From contig CAXBYZ010000009.1 in assembly GCA_963980215.1 (NCBI GenBank), positions 1-25,565 on the forward strand: 25,565 nt of DNA. The letters run 5' to 3'. Positions within the stretch are counted from its first letter, which is position 1; each line of letters starts with the position of its first letter. This stretch comes from CAXBYZ01 sp963980215 (GTDB lineage: Bacteria; Patescibacteriota; Microgenomatia; UBA1400; CG1-02-47-37). Shown here piece after piece: positions 6,532-14,619 of this stretch. A program made the position numbers and the translations under genes. The notes below the pieces were generated by a model. That model searched no databases, had not been told where the DNA came from, and saw only the letters and a list, made by a program, of their open reading frames with translations.

Positions 6532-9240
6532 ATGTTTAAATTTTTAGGAAAGTTGTTGGATACAAATGAGAGGGAAGTAAAAAATTTAAGAGAATTGGTG
6601 GATAAAATAAATGATAGTGAAGCTAAGTATAAAAAGCTAAAGAAGGGTGATTTTAAGAAAGAGACAGAGAAGTTTAAGGCAAGATTAAAGAAGGGTGAAA
6701 GTTTGGATGAGTTAATGGTTGAGACTTTTGCCTTGGCTAGAGAAGCGGCAGTGAGAACGGTGGGTTTAAGGCTTTATGATGAGCAGTTGATGGCGGCTAT
6801 TTGTTTTCATCAGGGAAAAATTGCTGAACAAAAAACTGGAGAAGGAAAAACTTTGTCAGCCGTGCCCGCTTTGTATCTAAATGCTTTATCTGAAAAAGGT
6901 TGCCACCTAGTGACGGTGAATGATTATCTGTCTAAAAGAGATGCTGGTTGGAATGGAGTAATTTTTGATTTACTTGGTGTAAGTGTGGGAGTGATTGTTC
7001 ATGAAAAAGGTTTTGTTTTTGACCCAAAGTATACAGATAATAAAGTGGATGATCCCCGACTCAAAAACTTGAAAGAGATTAACCACCAGGAAGCCTATAG
7101 GGCCGATATTACTTATGGAACTAATAATGAATTTGGGTTTGACTACTTGAGGGACAACATGGTTCAGAAGTTGAGCCAGATGACCCAACGAGGTCATAAT
7201 TTTTGTATCGTTGATGAGGTTGACTCGATATTAATTGACGAGGCTAGAACTCCTTTGATTATCTCAGCTCCTGATTCTGAACCGACGGATAAGTACTTTC
7301 AGTTTGCTTCGTTGGTTGGTGAGTTATCTAAAGCAACTGATTATGAAAGTGATGAGAAGCATAAATCTGTCAATTTAACTGAACACGGAATAAAAAAGAT
7401 TGAGAAAAAATTGGGAGTAGATAACCTTTATGAAAAAGATTTTGATACTATCCACCACTTGGAGCAAGCCTTGAAGGCCAGAGAGCACTTTCATAAAGAT
7501 AGAGATTATGTGATTAAAGATGATGAGATAATTATTGTGGATGAGTTTACCGGCCGATTGATGTTTGGCCGAAGGTATTCGGAAGGGTTGCACCAAGCGA
7601 TTGAAGCTAAAGAGAGTGTGACTATAAAGCAGGAGTCAAAGACTCTGGCAACAATTTCTTTCCAGAACTTTTTTAGAATGTATACCACCCTAGCAGGAAT
7701 GACTGGAACAGCGGCGACTGAGGCTGAAGAGTTTAAGAAGATATATGACTTAGAAACTGTAGTAATTCCAACCCATAAACCTCTAGTAAGAGATGATGCT
7801 TCTGATATGGTATTTAAAACTACTAGAGCTAAGTATGCAGCCATCGTGAGTGAGGTTGAGAAATGTCATAAAAAAGGCCAGCCGGTGTTGATTGGAACTA
7901 CCTCTATCTCCAAAAACCAGATTATTGATGAGTTCTTGAAGAGAAAGAAGATCCCCCATCAAGTTTTGAATGCGAAAAATCACCTGAAGGAAGCTAGTAT
8001 TATTTCTCAAGCTGGAAAAGTAGGAGCAGTAACGGTGGCTACTAACATGGCTGGAAGAGGAGTGGATATTGTTTTGGGTGGTGATCCAAGTGAGTTACCA
8101 AAAAAAGAGTGGCAGAAGCAACACGATAAAATTCTAGAATTAGGTGGTCTTCATGTGATTGGAATTGAACGACACGAGTCTAGGAGAATTGATAATCAGC
8201 TTCGGGGAAGAGCTGGAAGACAGGGAGATGCTGGTTCGAGTAGGTTTTATGTGTCTCTGGAAGATGATATTATGCGGATTTTTGGCGGAGAGCAGATTAG
8301 TAAGTTAATGACTACTTTAAAGATGCCTGAAGATGTGCCCTTGGAACACGCGATGGTGACCAAAGCAATTGAACAGGCTCAAGTAAAGGTGGAAGGGTTT
8401 CATTTTGATTCGAGAAAACACTTGGTGGAGTACGACGATGTAATGAATAAGCAAAGAGAGATTATTTACAAAAAGCGAAGACAGATTCTTGACTTGGCTG
8501 AGAGTGATAAAAGTAAAGAAGAGCTGAAAGATAAGATGATCCAAATTTTAACAAAAGAAATCGATCTTGTAGCTCAAAATGGAGTAAGTCTTGAAACCTC
8601 TCAAGTGGATAGTAAGAAAATTGTGAGTGATTTTAATTTGATTGTTCCTTTTGACCCAAAATCTATAAAGAAGCTTCAAGGACAGATGGATAAGCTAGCT
8701 ACCGATAAAGAGGTGAGTGCTTTGATGTTTAAGGCAATTGAGTCGGTGTATGAGCAAAGAGAAAAACAAGTTGGTGGGCCATTAATGAGAGAGATGGAGA
8801 AGTTTGTGATGTTGTCTACTATTGATAACTTGTGGATTGACCATCTTGATTCTATTGACGACTTACGAGAAGGAATTGGCCTTCGAGGTTATGCTCAAAG
8901 AGATCCGTTGGTGGAATATAAAGCTGAAGCATTTGGTAGTTTTGAGAGATTGATTGGGTCGATTGATTACGAGATAGCAAGAAGAATTTTTAGAGTTCAG
9001 ATTACTCAAAAACCACGACCCACTGTACCGCAAGGAGAAGAGGTAAAACCACCTTCAAGGACAGTCCTTGAAGGTGAAGAAAATTCTTTTGCCAAGGCAT
9101 TTGCTGGAGCTGGTAGTTCTGAAAAGCCTACAGGGACTGTCCTTGAAGGTGAAAAGGGGGAGAAGATTGGGAGAAATGACCCTTGCTGGTGTAAAAGTGG
9201 AAAAAAATGGAAAAAGTGTCACTATCCGGAGAAAGGGTAA
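6532..9240 (+). CDS. secA: SecA preprotein translocase ATPase
   Basis: SecA drives secretory proteins through SecYEG using ATP. The protein has 902 residues from the ATG chosen here; the in-frame TTG 18 nt upstream lies inside the preceding gene and adds residues outside the canonical N terminus (MFKFLGKLLDTNEREVKNL). Walker A is TGEGKT (about 102-107) and DEVDSILIDEARTPL is the DEAD/substrate crosslinking region. AGMTGTAATE, TNMAGRGVDI and LRGRAGRQGDAGSSRF are the second helicase-like motor domain. The end is the zinc-binding SEC-C tail, GRNDPCWCKSGKKWKKCH, with the CxC-x8-CH pattern. The linker before that tail contains two copies of a palindromic repeat read as SRTVLEG (starting near residue 841) and TGTVLEG, plus a further copy right after the stop. 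Confidence 0.97.
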   Translation: MFKFLGKLLDTNEREVKNLRELVDKINDSEAKYKKLKKGDFKKETEKFKARLKKGESLDELMVETFALAREAAVRTVGLRLYDEQLMAAICFHQGKIAEQKTGEGKTLSAVPALYLNALSEKGCHLVTVNDYLSKRDAGWNGVIFDLLGVSVGVIVHEKGFVFDPKYTDNKVDDPRLKNLKEINHQEAYRADITYGTNNEFGFDYLRDNMVQKLSQMTQRGHNFCIVDEVDSILIDEARTPLIISAPDSEPTDKYFQFASLVGELSKATDYESDEKHKSVNLTEHGIKKIEKKLGVDNLYEKDFDTIHHLEQALKAREHFHKDRDYVIKDDEIIIVDEFTGRLMFGRRYSEGLHQAIEAKESVTIKQESKTLATISFQNFFRMYTTLAGMTGTAATEAEEFKKIYDLETVVIPTHKPLVRDDASDMVFKTTRAKYAAIVSEVEKCHKKGQPVLIGTTSISKNQIIDEFLKRKKIPHQVLNAKNHLKEASIISQAGKVGAVTVATNMAGRGVDIVLGGDPSELPKKEWQKQHDKILELGGLHVIGIERHESRRIDNQLRGRAGRQGDAGSSRFYVSLEDDIMRIFGGEQISKLMTTLKMPEDVPLEHAMVTKAIEQAQVKVEGFHFDSRKHLVEYDDVMNKQREIIYKKRRQILDLAESDKSKEELKDKMIQILTKEIDLVAQNGVSLETSQVDSKKIVSDFNLIVPFDPKSIKKLQGQMDKLATDKEVSALMFKAIESVYEQREKQVGGPLMREMEKFVMLSTIDNLWIDHLDSIDDLREGIGLRGYAQRDPLVEYKAEAFGSFERLIGSIDYEIARRIFRVQITQKPRPTVPQGEEVKPPSRTVLEGEENSFAKAFAGAGSSEKPTGTVLEGEKGEKIGRNDPCWCKSGKKWKKCHYPEKG
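9050..9076. repeat. Palindromic element copy 1 (in secA, coding)
   Basis: A perfect odd palindrome: arm CACCTTCAAGGAC (9050-9062), one central A (9063), arm GTCCTTGAAGGTG (9064-9076). The core CAAGGAC-N-GTCCTTG is shared in form with five other copies in the window. In the secA frame it reads ...SRTVLEG... inside the disordered linker before the zinc tail. Confidence 0.85.
9126..9150. repeat. Palindromic element copy 2 (in secA, coding)
   Basis: Arms GCCTACAGGGAC (9126-9137) and GTCCTTGAAGGT (9139-9150) around a single T. They pair with one mismatch and two G-T wobbles. The copy reads TGTVLEG in the secA frame, the same codon phase as copy 1, and lies 75 nt after it. Confidence 0.8.
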
Positions 9241-9266
9241 ACCTACAAGGATGATCCTTGAAGGTT
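9240..9266. repeat. Palindromic element copy 3 (between convergent stops)
   Basis: Arms ACCTACAAGGAT (9241-9252) and ATCCTTGAAGGT (9254-9265) around a G, with one A/A mismatch and one further A-T pair outside. It fills exactly the gap between the secA stop (9238-9240) and the stop of the minus-strand gene (9265-9267). A hairpin here could end or stabilise both transcripts, although no T run follows on either side. Confidence 0.8.
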
Positions 9267-9693
9267 AGGGGTTGATTTGGTAACGGCGGGTGAGGGTTTG
9301 ATTGGAGTTTAACTTAATAATGATTTCTAGAATCATGTCTTTGATGTCTTGGTGGTAAGTGCAGTTGGTGCCGGAGCAAGTGCCAAAAAGAAATTCTTTT
9401 TGCTGTGAGGTCCTTTCTAAATCTAGACTACCTGAAATACCTTGGACAACTTCCCCTGATTGGTAGGTTAGAGAGTAGTCTAGTTGGTTAGCCAGATCAA
9501 GATCCCCCATGGCTAGAGTGAGAGCATTTCTGTCGACCCTTAGTTTTAACTTGGTCCAAGGAGTATTTGTGTCTTGTGAATGAGAGTTTGGCTTTGATTT
9601 GTTGCTTCTTGAGATTTTTTTCTTGGCTAAAACTGGTGATGGGTGAAAGAAAATCGCGGTAGTGATTAAAGAGAGGATTAGGGCTTTTTTCAT
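9265..9693 (-). CDS. Small secreted protein of unknown function
   Basis: I do not recognise this 142-residue protein. Residues 1-23 (MKKALILSLITTAIFFHPSPVLA) form a clear Sec signal peptide with a likely cleavage after VLA. A short basic, Ser/Asn/Lys-rich linker follows, then a compact domain of about 95 residues rich in beta-prone segments (LKLRVDRNALTLAM, QLDYSLTYQSGEVVQGISGS). Two cysteines in GTCSGTNC could form a disulfide or metal site outside the membrane. It is the only minus-strand gene in the first 21 kb, convergent with secA and divergent from the next gene, with which it shares a 32-nt promoter region. An exported role at the cell surface is inference. Confidence 0.75.
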   Translation of the reverse strand: MKKALILSLITTAIFFHPSPVLAKKKISRSNKSKPNSHSQDTNTPWTKLKLRVDRNALTLAMGDLDLANQLDYSLTYQSGEVVQGISGSLDLERTSQQKEFLFGTCSGTNCTYHQDIKDMILEIIIKLNSNQTLTRRYQINP

Positions 9694-9725
9694 AGTAGCC
9701 TCATGATATACTTTTAGGTAGAATT
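9694..9725. promoter_or_regulatory. Overlapping divergent promoters
   Basis: This 32-nt gap separates two divergent genes. On the plus strand an extended -10 (TGA then TATACT, 9707-9712) lies 13 nt before the ATG at 9726. On the minus strand the same bases give an AGTATATC -10-like box, with TGAGG close before the ATG at 9693 as a ribosome site. The two promoters share DNA, so use of one probably hinders the other. Confidence 0.45.
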
Positions 9726-10352
9726 ATGTCAAAAAAAGTTAAGATTATTATTGCGGTTTTGGTGGTAGCAGGATTAAGTCTTGGCTCTTTTATTTTACTT
9801 AAACCCAAAAAAGATCAAGGATTAGTAGAGAAAGAGATTAGTATTAAACAAGCTCAAGTGCCTGAGATTGAGATGATGTTGTATAAAGATCCAGCTGGTT
9901 TTTCTTTTGAGTACCCGAGTTTATTTGAAGTAACTGAAGTAGAGATAGATGACGATGAGGTCTTTTCTTCTCTAGAACTGACTGATAGTAGTGAGAGTAA
10001 GATAATTGTTAGAGTTTCTGATAGTGTTTATGATGACACTGATGAGTGGCAAGAGATGTTTGAAGAAATGAATGTGATTAGTGAGATTGAAAAAGTAATG
10101 TTTAGTGATATACCAGCAATCCAGTTTATGTCTGGAGCGCCAATACTGCTAAAAACGGTGGGGGTGGAGAGTAAGATTATTTACTTGGTAGAGAGTGAGG
10201 CAGATAATGGCGGATTTTTTGACCAAGCTCATAAACAGATTGTGGATTCGTTTGTTTTTGATGACTTTGTTTATGGCAGAGCTGGAGAGCAAGAATCTGA
10301 AGAAACTGGTAATGATGAAGATGTTGTTTTAATTGAAGAAATATTGGAGTAA
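9726..10352 (+). CDS. Membrane-anchored protein with a PsbP-like extracytoplasmic domain
   Basis: This 208-residue protein has an N-terminal anchor (KVKIIIAVLVVAGLSLGSFI, residues 4-25) and an outside domain. The stretch around YKDPAGFSFEYPSLFEVTEV (about 54-75) is the typical opening of PsbP-like domains found in many bacterial lipoproteins and membrane proteins, whose function is mostly unknown. The C-terminal ~30 residues are very acidic (Glu/Asp rich) and probably disordered. The next gene's ribosome site (GGAG, 10346-10349) lies within its last codons, so it is in an operon with the cyclophilin lipoprotein. No closer identification is possible. Confidence 0.7.
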   Translation: MSKKVKIIIAVLVVAGLSLGSFILLKPKKDQGLVEKEISIKQAQVPEIEMMLYKDPAGFSFEYPSLFEVTEVEIDDDEVFSSLELTDSSESKIIVRVSDSVYDDTDEWQEMFEEMNVISEIEKVMFSDIPAIQFMSGAPILLKTVGVESKIIYLVESEADNGGFFDQAHKQIVDSFVFDDFVYGRAGEQESEETGNDEDVVLIEEILE

Positions 10353-10357
10353 ATTAT

Positions 10358-10942
10358 ATGAAGTATAAGCAAGTGTTTTTATTAATAATTAGCGGTTTAA
10401 TTTTATCTGGCTGTGGGCAAAAGATATCCCAAGAAGAGCAAGTAAAGTTGCCAGCATTACAAAATACAACAGAAAAGGAAGTTATGAAAGAAGAAACAAA
10501 AGAAGAGACTTTAGTAACAATTACTGATTTTGCAACCTTAAAGATTGCTAGCGGTGAAGTCAAGATTAAGTTGTATAAAGAAGAGGCCCCGAATACAGTG
10601 AAAAACTTTTTGTCTAAATCAAGTTCTGGTTACTACGAGGGTTTGAATTTCCATCGAGTCGAAGATTGGGTAGTTCAAGGTGGAGACCCTAAGGGCAATG
10701 GAACCGGAGGCGGAAATATGCCAACGGAGTTAAACAAACAAGTATTTAAGCGAGGAAGCGTAGGAGTGGCTCGAGGTGGAGATATTAAGATCTCTAATGA
10801 TTCACAATTTTTTATCTGCACGACCGATTGTGATTTTTTGACAGGCCAGTACACAAACTTTGGTGAAGTGGTGAGCGGAATGGAGTTGGTCGATAAAATA
10901 AAAATTGGGGATGAGATCTTAAAGATTACTCCAACAAAGTAA
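10358..10942 (+). CDS. Cyclophilin-type peptidyl-prolyl isomerase lipoprotein
   Basis: This 194-residue protein begins with a lipoprotein signal peptide, and the lipobox LSGC puts the lipidated cysteine at residue 19. After a charged linker (about 20-50), a short cyclophilin domain runs to the end: APNTVKNFLSKSSSGYYEG, LNFHRVEDWVVQGGDPKGNG, TGGGNMPTELN, SQFFICT and YTNFGEVVSGMELVDKI. The active-site region FHR, the Q-G-G-D-P loop and the SQFFI segment are kept, so isomerase activity is likely. It would help proteins fold on the outer face of the cytoplasmic membrane after SecA-driven export. GGAG 8 nt upstream fixes the start. Confidence 0.92.
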   Translation: MKYKQVFLLIISGLILSGCGQKISQEEQVKLPALQNTTEKEVMKEETKEETLVTITDFATLKIASGEVKIKLYKEEAPNTVKNFLSKSSSGYYEGLNFHRVEDWVVQGGDPKGNGTGGGNMPTELNKQVFKRGSVGVARGGDIKISNDSQFFICTTDCDFLTGQYTNFGEVVSGMELVDKIKIGDEILKITPTK

Positions 10943-10945
10943 TAG

Positions 10946-12175
10946 ATGAAGAGTCGTGTTTATTGGTTGCTAGCTTGGTACTTAAAATCTTTAGCTGTTT
11001 TGCAGTTGAAGAAGAGTAAGAAAATGACGGTGATTGGGGTGACCGGTTCGGTGGGTAAAACATCTTGCATGATGGCAATTAAGGCTGTTTTGGAGGATGA
11101 CTTTAAGGTAAAAATTTCAAAGAAAGCTAACAGTGAAGTGGGTATCCCTCTGGATATCTTGGGTTTTAAAGTGAGAAGTTACGGACTGGTTGATTGGTTG
11201 TGGTTGTTACCAGTGGCAGCAATTAAATTACTTACTAATTTTGAAAAGTATGATGTTTATGTGGTGGAGATGGGCATAGATAGCCCTCATCCTCCCAAAA
11301 ACATGGCTTGGTTGCTTAGTATTGTAAAACCTAAGATCGGAGTGTTTTTAAATGTTTTTCCAGTTCATACTGAGCCATTTGAAAAATTAGCTGGTGAGCC
11401 GATTGATAGAATCTTAAAAGAGAAGGGTAAGTTGATTGAGAGTTTACCTAAAGATGGTTGGGCGATCTTAAATAAAGAAGATAAAAGAGTAGCTTCTTTT
11501 GCCAATAAAACTAAAGCGAGGGTAGTGAGGGTAAAAAGATCTGACCCAAAATTAATGGCTATAGCGGTGGCAAAGATTTTTGGAATAGATAAAGAAAAAG
11601 CTGAAGGAAAGTTTAATAAAAATTATAAATCCCCGCCTGGGAGGATGACTATTATAAAGGGAGTTAAAAATACAACTTTGATTGATTCTAGTTATAACTC
11701 TTCAAAAGCTTCGGTTATTATGGCTTTGAAAATCTTGGATAAAAGTTGGTTGACAAGGATTATCCTTGTCAGTAGAAAAGTAGTCATACTGGGAGATATG
11801 CGAGAGCTGGGTTCTCTGGCAAAAGAAGAGCATGAGCTAGTTGCTAAAAAAACTAGTCATGTAGCAGATGTAGTAGTGGTGGTTGGACCCTTGATGAAAA
11901 AGTATTTTGTGCCACAGTTGCTTAGAAGTGGTTTTGATAAAAGTAATTTGTTTGTGTTTGACAATACTTATACAGCCTCTAAAGAAGTTAGAGAGAAAAT
12001 TGTTCAAAGTGGTGATTATGTTTTGATTAAAGCATCGCAAAATACTTTGCTGTTTGAGATTATTGTGGAAGAATTGATGAGAGATAAAAAACAAGCTGAG
12101 GTTTTGCTTTGCCGAAGAGGAAGTTTTTGGGATAAGAAGAGAGCAGATATTCGGAAAAAAACTGGTACAATTTAG
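10946..12175 (+). CDS. MurF-like Mur ligase lacking the N-terminal domain
   Basis: Mur ligases add amino acids or dipeptides to UDP-MurNAc in the cytosol using ATP. This 409-residue protein has the ATP loop GVTGSVGKTS (about 30-39), the VVEMGID strand and FLNVFPVHTEPF in the central domain, and the typical C-terminal ligase domain opening with SPPGRM and VILGDMRELG. It lacks the ~80-residue UDP-sugar-binding first domain of true MurF and starts instead with a hydrophobic segment (YWLLAWYLKSLAVLQL). A 21-nt perfect palindrome is embedded in frame at residues 269-276 just before VVILGDM, giving about nine more residues than E. coli MurF as I recall it. It may be the peptidoglycan MurF or a relative acting on another cell-wall precursor. 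Confidence 0.83.
   Translation: MKSRVYWLLAWYLKSLAVLQLKKSKKMTVIGVTGSVGKTSCMMAIKAVLEDDFKVKISKKANSEVGIPLDILGFKVRSYGLVDWLWLLPVAAIKLLTNFEKYDVYVVEMGIDSPHPPKNMAWLLSIVKPKIGVFLNVFPVHTEPFEKLAGEPIDRILKEKGKLIESLPKDGWAILNKEDKRVASFANKTKARVVRVKRSDPKLMAIAVAKIFGIDKEKAEGKFNKNYKSPPGRMTIIKGVKNTTLIDSSYNSSKASVIMALKILDKSWLTRIILVSRKVVILGDMRELGSLAKEEHELVAKKTSHVADVVVVVGPLMKKYFVPQLLRSGFDKSNLFVFDNTYTASKEVREKIVQSGDYVLIKASQNTLLFEIIVEELMRDKKQAEVLLCRRGSFWDKKRADIRKKTGTI
11751..11771. repeat. Palindromic element copy 6 (in murF-like gene, coding)
   Basis: Perfect 10-1-10 palindrome: TGACAAGGAT (11751-11760), T, ATCCTTGTCA (11762-11771). Its CAAGGAT-N-ATCCTTG core matches the secA copies. It reads LTRIILVS in frame, in the same codon phase as the other coding copies, between a helix and the conserved VVILGDM strand. 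Confidence 0.85.
12163..12171 (+). promoter_or_regulatory. Extended -10 promoter before the Clp-like gene
   Basis: TGG followed by TACAAT (12166-12171) at the end of the upstream gene forms an extended -10. The ATG at 12178 is 6 nt downstream, about where transcription should start, and no Shine-Dalgarno is visible, so a leaderless start is suggested. No convincing -35 is seen. Confidence 0.35.
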
Positions 12176-12177
12176 AT

Positions 12178-14619
12178 ATGAGCGGATTTCTTTTAAAGTT
12201 ATTTCACTTTCCAATTTTTTGGTATAAAGACTGCTTGAGTTGGTTTAAAAGATTTTTTAGAAATTTAATTATTTTTCTTAACAATAAGCTGGCAGTTTCG
12301 TTGATGTTTAGAATGTTTTTTGTGCCTTTGTTTCATGACACTAGTATAGTGGGTAGGTTGCTGAGCTTTTTATTTCGATTTTTTAGAGTAGTTTTGGGTG
12401 GATCGTTTATTTTGATAGTAGGGGTAGCCATGATTTTTTGGTTTTTACTTTGGATACTACTGCCAGTAATTTTAGTGCTAAGTGGTGATGGTTTGGGAGT
12501 AATGCTACTGATTGGTGTTTGGTTGGTTGATTTTGTTTTTAAGCTAAAAAGGTTGCCAATAGATAGGGGTTTGAAGCGGGCGAAAAATAATAGTCAGTTT
12601 TTAAAAACTTGGCTTAAGGAAGATGAGGTAGTAGTAGAGATGTTGAAGAAACTAGAGATATCTGTAAAATCTTTTGATGCCTTGAAGACAATCTTAATAG
12701 TTGATGACTGGAAACAACTAGGAATTGATGAGATGAAGAAACTTAAAGATTCTTCTCTTTCAAGCAAACACTTGTTTATGGCTTTATTGAAACATAATGA
12801 TTGGAGATATCAGGAAGCTATAGTTACTTGTGAGTGGATGAAGAAAAGAAGGCTGTGGAGCAAAGTCCCCTTTTTATGGGATAAGGAGTTTAGAGCAAGG
12901 CCAATAGGTGGAGTAAATCGAGCTTGGACGGGAGTGCCAACCCCGACTTTGGATTTATATAGCACTGATTTAACCAAACAAGCCTCGAAAGCCTCGTTGC
13001 CAGAAATTTTGGGGAAAAATGAAATTATTGCTGATATTGTTGATATTTTGGGCAGGAAAGAGATGAATAATGCTTTGGTGATTGGTGAACCTGGAAGTGG
13101 AAAGAGTACCTTGATCAAAGGGATTGCTCAAGAGATTGTGAGGGGGATCTCTAGTCAGGATTTAAAGTTTAAAAGATTAGTCAAACTTGAAGTGGCTAGA
13201 TTGGCTTCGAGTGCTAGCGGGGCGGAGTTAAATCATAGAATCACGAATATTATTGATGAAATTATTAAAGCGGAAAATATTATTTTGTTTGTGGATGGGA
13301 TTCACTACTTGGCTTCTGTTAATAAAAGAGGGGCAGAGACTAGTGATTTGTTTATGGCCTTAGAACCACCATTGTCTTCTGGAAAATTTCAGTTTATTGG
13401 AACGACTACTGGTGAAAATTATAAAAAATATGTTGAACCCAATGAAGCTTTTGCTCGATTGTTTGATGTAGTCAAGCTAAAAAGTGCCACTACAAAACAA
13501 ACTTTACCAATCCTTGAATATGTAGCCCACACTCAAGAAAATTCAGAAAAAATTGAAGTAACTACTATGGCTTTGCTTAAGATTATTGAGTTGGCTGATA
13601 GATTGATTCATGATCGTGAGTTTCCTGATAAAGCTGTTAATTTGCTTGATGAGGCGGTGGCTCAACTAAAATCTATGGACAAGAAGATAGTAACTTCTAG
13701 CTTAGTGGAAAAATTAGTCAGTAAGAAAACTAACGTGCCGGTGACTAGGTTGAGCCTTGAAGACAAGAAGTTGCTGTTAAATTTGGAAGATAAGTTGCAT
13801 AAACGAGTAGTGGGTCAAGATAAGGCTATTAGTGCCGTAGCTAATGCAGTTAGGAGAGCTAGAACAAACTTGATGAGCCACGATAAGCCAATTGCTAGTT
13901 TTATGTTTGCGGGACCAACCGGTGTGGGTAAAACTGAGACAGCGAAGACGTTGGCTCAAGAGTTTTTTGGCTCGGAAAATACAATGATTCGACTGGATAT
14001 GAGTGAGTATCAAACCTTGGACAGTATTGGAAGGTTGATTGGAACTTCAACAGGGAAAAATCAAGCTTCTGGAGGGCAACTAACCGAAGCGGTAAAACAC
14101 CAACCTTACACCCTGGTTCTTTTGGATGAAATTGAGAAAGCTCATAAAAATATTGTGAATGTATTTTTACAAGTTTTGGATGATGCTAGATTGACTGACA
14201 GTGATGGACACGTGATTGATTTTTCTAATACAATTATTATTACAACTACTAATGTAGGAACAAGGGAAATTCTTGATGGTAAAGATGGAATGAAAGCCTT
14301 AGAAGCTTATTATTCCCCTGAATTATTAAATAGATTTACGGGATTGATTGTTTTCAATTCTTTAACAAAACTAGAGATAAAAAAGATTGTTCAGTTAAAG
14401 TTGGGTAAGCTAGTGGATAGTTTAAAGAAGCAAGATATTATGATTGAGTTTGGAGATATTGTAATTGATGGTTTGGCTGATTTATCTTTTTCTGAAAAAT
14501 GGGGCGGAAGACAAGCGGACCGAGTGATCCAAGAAAAAGTTATGGATGTGATAGCTACGAAATTACTTAAAGGTGAGATAAAGAAAAAACAATTATTTCA
14601 AATAAATGAGCTTGGTTAA
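12178..14619 (+). CDS. Membrane-anchored double-AAA+ ATPase related to ClpA/ClpC, degenerate pore loops
   Basis: This 813-residue protein has a hydrophobic N terminus with likely membrane segments at about 71-101 and 104-121. A degenerate Clp-N-like helical region (about 140-240) and two AAA+ modules follow. Module 1 has Walker A GEPGSGKST (K309), but its Walker B reads FVDGIHYL, with Gly374 where the catalytic Glu belongs. The place of the KYRG pore loop reads ASSASGAEL. Module 2 has Walker A GPTGVGKTE (K585), an intact Walker B LLDEIEKAH (D650, E651) and sensor 2 GGRQ, but the GYVGYEEGG pore loop is replaced by GKNQASGG. No IGF/LGF ClpP-docking loop or ClpB middle domain is seen. ATP use by module 2 is likely; classical threading unfoldase activity and ClpP pairing are doubtful. 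It lies 2 nt after the murF-like gene and overlaps prfB by 14 nt. Confidence 0.85.
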   Translation: MSGFLLKLFHFPIFWYKDCLSWFKRFFRNLIIFLNNKLAVSLMFRMFFVPLFHDTSIVGRLLSFLFRFFRVVLGGSFILIVGVAMIFWFLLWILLPVILVLSGDGLGVMLLIGVWLVDFVFKLKRLPIDRGLKRAKNNSQFLKTWLKEDEVVVEMLKKLEISVKSFDALKTILIVDDWKQLGIDEMKKLKDSSLSSKHLFMALLKHNDWRYQEAIVTCEWMKKRRLWSKVPFLWDKEFRARPIGGVNRAWTGVPTPTLDLYSTDLTKQASKASLPEILGKNEIIADIVDILGRKEMNNALVIGEPGSGKSTLIKGIAQEIVRGISSQDLKFKRLVKLEVARLASSASGAELNHRITNIIDEIIKAENIILFVDGIHYLASVNKRGAETSDLFMALEPPLSSGKFQFIGTTTGENYKKYVEPNEAFARLFDVVKLKSATTKQTLPILEYVAHTQENSEKIEVTTMALLKIIELADRLIHDREFPDKAVNLLDEAVAQLKSMDKKIVTSSLVEKLVSKKTNVPVTRLSLEDKKLLLNLEDKLHKRVVGQDKAISAVANAVRRARTNLMSHDKPIASFMFAGPTGVGKTETAKTLAQEFFGSENTMIRLDMSEYQTLDSIGRLIGTSTGKNQASGGQLTEAVKHQPYTLVLLDEIEKAHKNIVNVFLQVLDDARLTDSDGHVIDFSNTIIITTTNVGTREILDGKDGMKALEAYYSPELLNRFTGLIVFNSLTKLEIKKIVQLKLGKLVDSLKKQDIMIEFGDIVIDGLADLSFSEKWGGRQADRVIQEKVMDVIATKLLKGEIKKKQLFQINELG

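Noticed and set aside
8673..8690. CTTCAAGGACAG in the middle of secA, like the left arm of the palindromic element
   Set aside because: No complementary right arm follows; chance similarity in codons for KLQGQ.
9068..9268. Plus-strand open frame of 66 codons overlapping the secA 3' end in another frame
   Set aside because: It is a shadow of the secA C-terminal codons; it is open partly because the palindromic repeats read through in several frames. No ribosome site or family match.
11837..12214. Antisense open frame of 125 codons across the murF-like gene end
   Set aside because: It covers conserved Mur ligase codons on the other strand and its product has no recognisable pattern; a shadow.
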